64,000 bases of DNA from Candidatus Parcubacteria bacterium (GTDB lineage: Bacteria > Patescibacteriota > Microgenomatia > UBA12405), in NCBI GenBank assembly GCA_023443725.1, contig JAEZTF010000007.1:124001-188000 (forward strand), given 5' to 3'. Positions within the stretch are counted from its first letter, which is position 1. The number at the start of each line of letters is the position of its first letter. The translations under genes were made by a program, and so were the position numbers. The notes under the pieces were generated by a model that saw only the letters and a list, made by a program, of their open reading frames with translations, ran no database searches and was not told where the DNA came from. Below, piece by piece: positions 58,293-64,000 of this stretch.

Positions 58293-58649
58293 TTAAAAAC
58301 CAAGTTCCAATCTAATAGTTCTTTCTGCAACGATCTCTTCTCCGTCGTTAAAAAAGACGAAAACTGATCTTTGAGAATTAACTCCTTTTTCTACCTTTGT
58401 TTTAAGTAGAGATTGTTTGATGTCTTCAATTAAATTAGGAAAATATTTTTCAAAATTTTCTTCATCTTTTCCAACATCTACAATCATCTCTATTAAACCA
58501 TTGGTATAAGTTAAATAGGCTCCGATAGGAAGTTCTCTCGTCGGACAAAAAAATATAAACTGAACAAAATTAGGTTTTTTCTTTTCATCAAAAGACAATA
58601 AGAAACCATAATTCAATTTCAACTTTTCCTCCAAGAGTTTCCACTTCAT
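58293..58649 (-). CDS. Orphan protein
   Basis: 118 residues, soluble, unknown. Start with MKWKLLEEKLKLNYGFLLSF; a beta-rich middle (PIGAYLTYTNGLIEMIVDVG) and a strand pair near the end (SVFVFFNDGEEIVAERTI). AGGAGGTG lies 7 nt before the ATG, a perfect ribosome-binding site. TATAAT on the minus strand at 58700-58705. Confidence 0.6.
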   Translation of the reverse strand: MKWKLLEEKLKLNYGFLLSFDEKKKPNFVQFIFFCPTRELPIGAYLTYTNGLIEMIVDVGKDEENFEKYFPNLIEDIKQSLLKTKVEKGVNSQRSVFVFFNDGEEIVAERTIRLELGF

Positions 58650-58727
58650 TTTTTTTCACCTCCTCTCCATATTTTTTAAGAGCAAAACGAAACTGCCAAA
58701 TTATACACCATATTTTCTCCACCAAAA

Positions 58728-58806
58728 AACCCGCCAAAAGCGGGTTTGCAAATTTTGAGTAAACCAGAAACAAAAGAAAGCTAAAAATAGCCATCAATAT
58801 TTCTGG
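58728..58806 (-). terminator. Terminator pair of the 58817-59173 gene
   Basis: CCAGAAA/TTTCTGG and then AACCCGC/GCGGGTT plus T-tract (minus strand), a sequence-level repeat of the 58203-58275 pair. Confidence 0.75.
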
Positions 58807-58816
58807 TACTCGTAAC

Positions 58817-59173
58817 TTATTTTATAGAGATATCTCCCCAAAGCAAAGAAAAATACCCTAAACCTAGGATGCCTTTTATATGCTCCGGATCAGGAACTGG
58901 GGTTGCTTTTGAATCACATTCAAAAAAATCGCAAAGATTTATTTGAACATTGCTAAAAACTGGAATTTTTTGTTCATACAGCGGGTCAAACTGTTTACGT
59001 TGAATATAAATAGTGCAATAAACACCTTGTTTATATTCACCATAAAGGATCCTGCCTTCAATAGTTCCGGAAAAGGAAATAACTCCCTCTTCTTTGTCGG
59101 TTTTTGTAAACCCTTTCAAACCGACATCAACGACCAATACGGCAAATAAATCCTGAGAATCGCCAAAGACCAT
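58817..59173 (-). CDS. Orphan protein
   Basis: 118 residues, soluble, unknown: DLFAVLVVDVGLKGF, SGTIEGRILYGEYKQGVYCTIYIQ and an acidic Cys-containing CDFFECDSK. GGGAG precedes the ATG by about 9 nt. It has a full promoter (TTGACT-17 bp-TATAAT, 59216-59244, minus strand) and the terminator pair described above. Confidence 0.6.
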   Translation of the reverse strand: MVFGDSQDLFAVLVVDVGLKGFTKTDKEEGVISFSGTIEGRILYGEYKQGVYCTIYIQRKQFDPLYEQKIPVFSNVQINLCDFFECDSKATPVPDPEHIKGILGLGYFSLLWGDISIK

Positions 59174-59215
59174 AGTTCATTTCTCCCTTTTATATTTTTA
59201 AGTTGCGAGCCCCAT

Positions 59216-59244
59216 ATTATACTTCAAAATCTATCAAAAGTCAA
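59216..59244 (-). promoter_or_regulatory. Promoter of the 58817-59173 gene
   Basis: On the minus strand TTGACT (59239-59244), 17 bp spacer and TATAAT (59216-59221). Confidence 0.7.
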
Positions 59245-59297
59245 TATTATAGGATTCATATTTAGCTCAAAAATAATTTTTAAAACATTTTTAACCA

Positions 59298-59306
59298 TGT
59301 TAGAAT
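59298..59306 (+). promoter_or_regulatory. Extended -10 promoter of duplicate copy 2
   Basis: TGTTAGAAT followed by GGGTGGTACTTTCAAAAAAT-like sequence, matching TGTTAGAAT-TGGCGGTACTTTTAAAAA at 57763. Confidence 0.55.
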
Positions 59307-59377
59307 GGGTGGTACTTTCAAAAAATAAAAAGAAGGGGAAATAAATCTCAAAACAACTTCAGAAAGGAGATACAAAA

Positions 59378-59665
59378 ATGCAGACGGAAACTGAATATGC
59401 CATCTGCCAAAGAATTCTTTGTCTCAACAACGACAAAGGATCCAGCTATGTTCTTTTCCCCAACCTCGAAATCTGTCAACAAAAAAAGACAGAAGTTTTG
59501 AGCAAAGATGGTCAAACAATTCTTGTCGGAGATCCCTATCCGACCTTAGTCAGTCGACATACTCATCAACAAGTCTGTGAAAAAGGCATGGTCGAAGGAT
59601 GCTATCGAAATCCCCCGCCAAGAGTAGACCCACCAAAAGAAACTCCAATTTGCGGAGCAGCATAA
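59378..59665 (+). CDS. Orphan protein with PYPxL...TxQxxC motif, duplicate copy 2
   Basis: 95 residues. TILVGDPYPTLVSRHTHQQVCEKG aligns with TVVLDTPYPVLACPQTYQRICTNG of the protein at 57833. The tail is Pro-rich with two Cys (GCYRNPPPRVDPPKETPIC). AGAAAGGAG lies 8 nt before the ATG. Function unknown. Confidence 0.6.
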   Translation: MQTETEYAICQRILCLNNDKGSSYVLFPNLEICQQKKTEVLSKDGQTILVGDPYPTLVSRHTHQQVCEKGMVEGCYRNPPPRVDPPKETPICGAA

Positions 59666-59695
59666 TTCTTTTTACCCCTTCTTTTTTTCTAATTT

Positions 59696-59744
59696 GGCCG
59701 AAAGCCTTATGATCCCTTTGGGGTTGTATTGTTTTCGGCCATTT
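59696..59744 (+). terminator. Terminator after duplicate copy 2
   Basis: GGCCGAAA/TTTCGGCC arms, homologous to 58132-58177. It overlaps the 3' end of the transposase remnant on the other strand. Confidence 0.7.
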
Positions 59745-60004
59745 CTATTTTTTTCAAAATATTATTTCTATCCCTATTCCCCATTTTCGGATTATTTTTT
59801 ATATATTCTTTGATTTTCAAATATTCTTTTTCGTTTCTAATAATTTGTTCAAAATAATTTCGTTGCCAAATTCGTTTATTAAATTTTGGCCAATTATTTT
59901 GTTTAACATTATTAATAAATATTTTTGTGGTTAATGTTTTAAAATTTTTAATTATTATCCCCAATGCATTTATTTTATTAGGGTCGACACAGGGGCGACC
60001 CCTA
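59707..60004 (-). pseudogene. C-terminal remnant of a RAYT (REP-associated Y1 transposase)
   Basis: The frame reads DPNKINALGIIIKNFKTLTTK, KRIWQRNYFEQIIRNEKEYLKIKEYIKNNP, the typical C-terminal third of REP-associated tyrosine transposases. The HUH motif and most of the N-terminal domain are missing; upstream there is only the REP pair and no further transposase sequence. An in-frame TTG at 59964 could allow an 85-residue peptide, but it cannot be an active transposase. Its last residues run into the terminator of the neighbouring cassette. Confidence 0.8.
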
Positions 60005-60060
60005 CATTATCAATCATGTTATTTTCATTTTTTATTGTAGGGGCGGACCCCTGTGTCCGA
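59982..60060. repeat. Inverted REP pair next to the RAYT remnant
   Basis: GTCGACACAGGGGCGACCCC on the left and GGGGCGGACCCCTGTGTCCG on the right are inverted copies separated by ~30 bp of AT-rich DNA. Each arm also folds on itself (GGGG-CCCC). The sequence type is that of REPs mobilised by RAYTs. Confidence 0.8.
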
Positions 60061-60110
60061 TAATTAATCTTCTGTGATATTTAACACAATAATAATAACA
60101 AACCCCAAAT

Positions 60111-60368
60111 CTATTTTTTTCTTTTATTTACTAAAAACTTCGTAAATATATACCCTGCAGAAACTATAGTTAAAACGAGCAATACCAAAGTAGCCACTAT
60201 ATCTATTTGAACATAACAGTAGGCAGAATCAGATAAAGATTGTTTACATGGAAAAAAATAATTATATATTTTCCCTGCACTAATCAGTCCATTTATTTCC
60301 AAAATCAAAAATAACAAACAAATTAAAAAAATAATCAAATCTAAATAATTCGACATTATTTTTTTCAT
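60111..60368 (-). CDS. Small two-helix membrane protein
   Basis: 85 residues with hydrophobic helices at about 8-28 and 55-78 and a short Cys-containing loop (CKQSLSDSAYC) between, which could form a disulfide outside the membrane. Basic C-terminus (VNKRKK). TATAAT on the minus strand ends 5 nt before the ATG, a leaderless arrangement. Function unknown. Confidence 0.55.
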   Translation of the reverse strand: MKKIMSNYLDLIIFLICLLFLILEINGLISAGKIYNYFFPCKQSLSDSAYCYVQIDIVATLVLLVLTIVSAGYIFTKFLVNKRKK

Positions 60369-60384
60369 AACTGATTATATAACC

Positions 60385-60412
60385 AAAAACCCCTCCTTTC
60401 GGAGGGGCTTTT
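60385..60412 (-). terminator. Terminator of ppdK
   Basis: CCCCTCC-TTTC-GGAGGGG with a T-rich tail on the minus strand (GGGGTTTTTGG), 30 bp after the ppdK stop. Confidence 0.88.
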
Positions 60413-60440
60413 CTATTTACTACTAGCTATTAGCTAATAA

Positions 60441-63083
60441 CTATTTACTAGCTTCTACAGCTGCTTGAGCTGCTGCAAGTCTAGCAATTGGTACTCGGTA
60501 AGGTGAGCAAGAGACATAGTTGAGTCCGATTCTGTAACAGAATTTTACAGTTTCTGGATCTCCACCTTGTTCTCCACAAATACCGACATTGAGATGTTTG
60601 TTGCCTTCTCGGCCCATTTTTACTGCCATCTCCATTAATTTACCAACACCTCTTTGATCAACACTCTTGAAAGGATCTTCGGTCAATATTTTTTGAGCCA
60701 AATAATCTTTGATAAATTTACCAGCATCGTCACGGCTAAATCCGTAAGTCATTTGGGTTAAATCGTTAGTTCCAAATGAGAAGAATTCAGCTTCAGTAGC
60801 GATTTCATCTGCAGTCACAGCTGCTCGAGGAATTTCGATCATGGTACCGATTTCATACTTCAATTCGACACCAAATGATTTCATAGTTTCTTCGATAACT
60901 GGAACGAGTTTAGCTTTTAACCATTTAAGTTCCTCAACATCACCAACTAATGGGATCATGATTTCTGGAACTATTTTTTCACCAGTTTCTTTAGCCAATT
61001 CACAAGCAGCTGTCATAATAGCTTTTACTTGCATTTGATTAATTTCTGGGAAAGTTACACCCAATCTACAACCACGATGACCCATCATTGGGTTGAATTC
61101 GTGAAGAGATTCCACTTTTTCTTTGAGTTTTTCAAAAGAAATTCCCATTTCTTTTGCCAGTTCATCAATATCTTTATCTTCATGAGGTACGAATTCATGT
61201 AGAGGTGGATCAAGTAAACGAATTTTGACTGGAAGACCTTTCATGATTTCAAATAATTGTTTGAAATCATTTTTTTGCATTGGGAAGATTTTTTCCAAAG
61301 CAGCTTCTCTTTGTTCTAAAGTGTCAGAAATAATCATTTGACGAATAGCAAAGATTCTGTCTTCTTCAAAGAACATGTGTTCAGTTCGGCAAAGACCAAT
61401 ACCTTGAGCTCCAAATTCTCGTGCAGTTTTAGCATCTTTTGGAGTATCTGCATTGGTGCGGACTCCCATGGTGCGATATTTATCAGCCCATGACATTAAA
61501 GTTCCAAAATCACCTGACAAAGCAGCTTCAATAGTCGGTACTTGTCCTAAAAAGACTTCACCAGCAGAACCATCCAAAGTGATAATATCGCCTTCTTTGA
61601 CTTCGATATCACCTACTCTAAATAATTTTTCTTTTTCTAAAACGATAGCATCACCACATCCAGAAACACAGCATTTACCCATACCTCGGGCAACAACTGC
61701 AGCGTGTGATGTCATACCACCACGAGCCGTAAGAATACCTTGAGCGGCATTCATACCAGCTAAATCTTCTGGAGAAGTTTCAGCTCTCACCAAAATTACT
61801 TTTTTACCATTTTCAGCCCATTCAACTGCATCTTCAGCAGTAAAAACTACTTGTCCAGAAGCAGCACCTGGGGATGCTGGTAAACCTTTAGCAATAACTT
61901 TAAAATCAGCTTTTGCTTTTTGATCGAGAGTTGGATGAAGTAATTGATCGAGTTTATCAGCTTCAACTCGAGTTAAAGCAGTTTTTTCATCAATCATTCC
62001 TTCACTTACTAAATCAACTGCAACTTTTACCATTGCTGGAGCAGTTCTTTTACCATTTCTGGTTTGAAGAATGAAAAGTTTACCGTTTTCAATAGTAAAT
62101 TCAACATCTTGCATATCTTTATAATGACCTTCAAGTTTTTTAAAGATATCCATTAATTCTTTGTAAGCCACTTCGTTGTCTTCTTTTAGAGTTTCCAATT
62201 TTTTTGGAGTTCTAATACCAGCGACCACATCCTCACCTTGAGCATTCATTAAATACTCACCATAAGCTTTGTTTTCACCAGTTGAAGGATTACGAGTAAA
62301 GGCAACTCCTGTTCCACAGTCATCACCCATATTCCCGAAAACCATTGATTGGACGTTGACAGCAGTTCCAAAAATTTTCTTTTCATCAATTTTGTTTAAT
62401 TGACGATAAATAATAGCTCGTGGATTATTCCAAGAACCAAAAACTGCTCCAATAGCTCCATTCAATTGTTCTTGTGGATCAGTTGGAAATTCTCTACCTT
62501 TTTCAATTTTATAAATTTCTTTATAACCTTTGACTACTTCTTGCCAATCAGTTGCTGTCATTTCAGTATCTTCTTTAATACCTTTTTTAGCTTTGACAGT
62601 ATTGATCACGTGTTCGAATTTTTCGTGTTCCAAATTTTCGACCACATTACAGTACATTTGCATAAAGCGTCTGTAAGAATCCCAAGCAAATCGTGGATTG
62701 TTAGTTTTTTCAATAATTCCTTCAACTACTTCTTCATTTAAACCAAGATTCAAAATAGTATCCATCATTCCTGGCATTGAAGCTGCAGCACCAGATCTAA
62801 CTGATACTAAAAGTGGATTTTTTGCATCACCAAATTTTTTACCAGTAGTCTTTTCCAATTGACTTAACGCTTCATCAATTTGACCTTGTAATTCTGTTGG
62901 GTATTTTTTCCCATTATTATAATAGTATTGGCAGACTTCAGTTGAAATGGTTAAACCTGGAGGTACTGGAATTCCTAAATTGGTCATTTCAGCCAAATTA
63001 GCTCCCTTTCCACCAAGGATATATTTCATATCTTTGTCGCCTTCAGCTTTTCCGTTTCCGAAAAAATAGACGTATTTTTTCAT
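60441..63083 (-). CDS. ppdK: Pyruvate, phosphate dikinase
   Basis: Interconverts pyruvate + ATP + Pi and PEP + AMP + PPi. N-terminal ATP-binding domain (GGKGANLAEMTNLGIPVPPG near residue 25), swivelling domain with the catalytic His in GGMTSHAAVVARGMGK near 457, and the PEP-binding domain with GIGLCRTEHMFFE near 560 and VGICGEQGGDP near 835 (catalytic Cys). Length 880 is typical. In CPR genomes it commonly replaces or supplements pyruvate kinase in glycolysis. Weak ribosome-binding site AAGGA just before the ATG. Confidence 0.97.
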   Translation of the reverse strand: MKKYVYFFGNGKAEGDKDMKYILGGKGANLAEMTNLGIPVPPGLTISTEVCQYYYNNGKKYPTELQGQIDEALSQLEKTTGKKFGDAKNPLLVSVRSGAAASMPGMMDTILNLGLNEEVVEGIIEKTNNPRFAWDSYRRFMQMYCNVVENLEHEKFEHVINTVKAKKGIKEDTEMTATDWQEVVKGYKEIYKIEKGREFPTDPQEQLNGAIGAVFGSWNNPRAIIYRQLNKIDEKKIFGTAVNVQSMVFGNMGDDCGTGVAFTRNPSTGENKAYGEYLMNAQGEDVVAGIRTPKKLETLKEDNEVAYKELMDIFKKLEGHYKDMQDVEFTIENGKLFILQTRNGKRTAPAMVKVAVDLVSEGMIDEKTALTRVEADKLDQLLHPTLDQKAKADFKVIAKGLPASPGAASGQVVFTAEDAVEWAENGKKVILVRAETSPEDLAGMNAAQGILTARGGMTSHAAVVARGMGKCCVSGCGDAIVLEKEKLFRVGDIEVKEGDIITLDGSAGEVFLGQVPTIEAALSGDFGTLMSWADKYRTMGVRTNADTPKDAKTAREFGAQGIGLCRTEHMFFEEDRIFAIRQMIISDTLEQREAALEKIFPMQKNDFKQLFEIMKGLPVKIRLLDPPLHEFVPHEDKDIDELAKEMGISFEKLKEKVESLHEFNPMMGHRGCRLGVTFPEINQMQVKAIMTAACELAKETGEKIVPEIMIPLVGDVEELKWLKAKLVPVIEETMKSFGVELKYEIGTMIEIPRAAVTADEIATEAEFFSFGTNDLTQMTYGFSRDDAGKFIKDYLAQKILTEDPFKSVDQRGVGKLMEMAVKMGREGNKHLNVGICGEQGGDPETVKFCYRIGLNYVSCSPYRVPIARLAAAQAAVEASK

Positions 63084-63175
63084 ATTTCCTTTTTAAATTT
63101 CTAATTTATAACCTTTATACTTTAATATAAAGCTACTCCTTTTTCAACCTCCAAAGCAAAAAAACGACCAACAAC

Positions 63176-63204
63176 TTGACATTATTTTCTAAAATCCTTA
63201 ATCT
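63176..63204 (+). promoter_or_regulatory. Promoter of the 63236 gene
   Basis: TTGACA (63176-63181), 17 bp spacer and TAATCT (63199-63204). Confidence 0.6.
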
Positions 63205-63235
63205 TAAAGTAGATTGTCACTTAATTGAACTTCTA

Positions 63236-64000
63236 ATGAACAAAAAACATCTAAAAATTAGTTTTTTACCAACTCTCCTAATTTTAGTCACTATTTTTGT
63301 TGGTTATGCCAAAATAAATACTCTAAAATCTGCTCCAGTTAAAGAATTAAAAGATATTCTTTCTACTGCTCAACTTTCCTATTTTGCTCGTCTAACCTCT
63401 GGCAATACCGCTCTCGATTCTATTATCACTATTAATACTGCCGATGGTGTTAATCCATCAGATTCTACCGACAACCTTTTTATTGGTGATACGATTGCTA
63501 TCGCTGATACCGTCAATGGTGGTAGTGATTTATATGTTGTTAATGATATCGGTAACTCCGCTAGTATTGCCCTAACTTCTGGCATTGCTGCTGATAATGT
63601 AGTTGCTGGTTCTTATGTCATTGCTACTCGTTCAGCTACCCACACTATTTCTTTCAAACCACAAAGTTCAGTTGCTGGCGGTGATTGGCAAGTTTTAATA
63701 AAAGCTACCGGTCGTTCTGGAGAAACCAATAATGATGGTATACCAGATCAAGGTGGTTTTGATCTTGGTGGACTTACTGCGGGCGATGTTACTTGTCCTT
63801 GGGGAGCTACTGCTTCTGTTGGTACTACTGTTGTTCTTACTTCCGGTGTCGGTACTGGAGCCACTGGTCCTTATCATTTAATTACTTGTGCCCTTGGCGC
63901 TGGTGTCACCAACCCTATTGATGTCACCGGAACAATTATTGTCGGTGGTACAAATAAACTTATTAATCCTGCACCTGGTGTTAATCATATTAATGGCCGA
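63236..64000 (+). CDS. Secreted surface protein, 3' truncated by window edge
   Basis: Open for 255 codons to the window end with no stop. The first ~25 residues (MNKKHLKISFLPTLLILVTI...) are a signal peptide or anchor. The rest is poor in charged residues and rich in Gly, Thr, Ala, Val and Asp (VNGGSDLYVVNDIG, GTTVVLTSGVGTGATGP) with regular strand-turn periodicity, as in large repetitive surface proteins of Microgenomates. Codon use fits the neighbourhood. The short frames on the opposite strand here are shadows. Confidence 0.75.
   Translation, partial: MNKKHLKISFLPTLLILVTIFVGYAKINTLKSAPVKELKDILSTAQLSYFARLTSGNTALDSIITINTADGVNPSDSTDNLFIGDTIAIADTVNGGSDLYVVNDIGNSASIALTSGIAADNVVAGSYVIATRSATHTISFKPQSSVAGGDWQVLIKATGRSGETNNDGIPDQGGFDLGGLTAGDVTCPWGATASVGTTVVLTSGVGTGATGPYHLITCALGAGVTNPIDVTGTIIVGGTNKLINPAPGVNHINGR

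Noticed and set aside
58004..58797. Two minus-strand frames (58004-58261 and 58588-58797) sharing the peptide AGFLVE
   Set aside because: The shared peptide comes from the repeated AACCCGC/GCGGGTT terminator, not from homologous genes; they also overlap better-supported genes.
61453..61743. Frame of 96 codons opposite ppdK
   Set aside because: Antisense shadow of a conserved enzyme; other frames opposite ppdK and leuS were dropped for the same reason.
63379..63877. Two minus-strand Ser/Thr-rich frames
   Set aside because: They are shadows of the surface-protein gene that runs off the right edge; its own frame has the signal peptide and promoter.
1..64000. CRISPR array or Cas genes
   Set aside because: No regularly spaced direct repeats and no Cas-like protein were seen; the repeats present are inverted REP-like units.
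1..64000. Prophage
   Set aside because: Despite many orphan genes there is no integrase, terminase, capsid, portal or tail protein; the orphans are scattered singly between core genes.
1..64000. Recoded UGA (Gly) as in some CPR phyla
   Set aside because: Conserved genes end at TGA in the expected places and none needs an internal TGA to be read through.

Overview
The window is an AT-rich, densely packed bacterial chromosome segment. It reads like a member of the Candidate Phyla Radiation (Patescibacteria), most likely Microgenomates-like; this is an inference. The support is small proteins, very short intergenic gaps, ATGA overlaps between genes, a thin biosynthetic gene set, ComEA/ComEC-type DNA uptake, ThyX instead of ThyA, and several genes without recognisable relatives. 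TGA serves as a normal stop (for example in thyX, tmk, nrdR and ruvA-ruvB region overlaps), so the glycine-UGA code of Gracilibacteria/Absconditabacteria does not apply.

Layout. 1-6.7 kb: end of a large membrane protein, then glyA, a coupled thyX-tmk-prs chain, and upp (nucleotide and one-carbon metabolism). 6.7-12.9 kb: a zinc-ribbon protein, then nrdR, a B12-dependent ribonucleotide reductase and a corrinoid adenosyltransferase under a promoter with tandem NrdR boxes; then a PP2C-like phosphatase. 12.9-15.2 kb: secE-nusG-rplK-rplA. 15.2-21.8 kb: ddl and murF back to back, HAD and alpha/beta hydrolases. 21.9-23.6 kb: four small orphan genes. 23.6-24.8 kb: L10 leader, rplJ, rplL. 24.8-30.3 kb: transporter, TrmB regulator, deaminase, manC, epimerase, dehydrogenase. 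30.3-39.5 kb: HTH protein, ruvC-ruvA-ruvB, phosphoribosyltransferase, murB, TagA-type glycosyltransferase, mreB, PEGA protein. 39.7-39.9 kb: tRNA-Pro, tRNA-Arg and a broken tRNA-like piece. 40.5-48.5 kb: M16 protease, leuS, beta-lactamase-like protein, split comEC and comEA. 48.5-53.2 kb: three tiny genes, surface proteins, pgi. 53.2-59.7 kb: orphan gene cassettes. 59.7-64 kb: a transposase remnant, ppdK, and a surface protein running off the edge.

Two things stand out. First, a family of REP-like elements with ends AAACCC...GGGTTT occurs as two longer copies carrying a DUF559 endonuclease-like gene and as short inverted pairs without a gene. One long copy splits comEC, one short copy lies inside a signal-peptide gene, and one separates rplK from rplA. 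Second, genes fall into two initiation classes. Many housekeeping genes have a TANAAT -10 box only 5-7 nt before the start codon, implying leaderless mRNAs. The orphan genes instead carry strong Shine-Dalgarno sequences, structured leaders and long-stem terminators, like self-contained cassettes. Two of these cassettes at 57.7-59.7 kb are clear duplicates.
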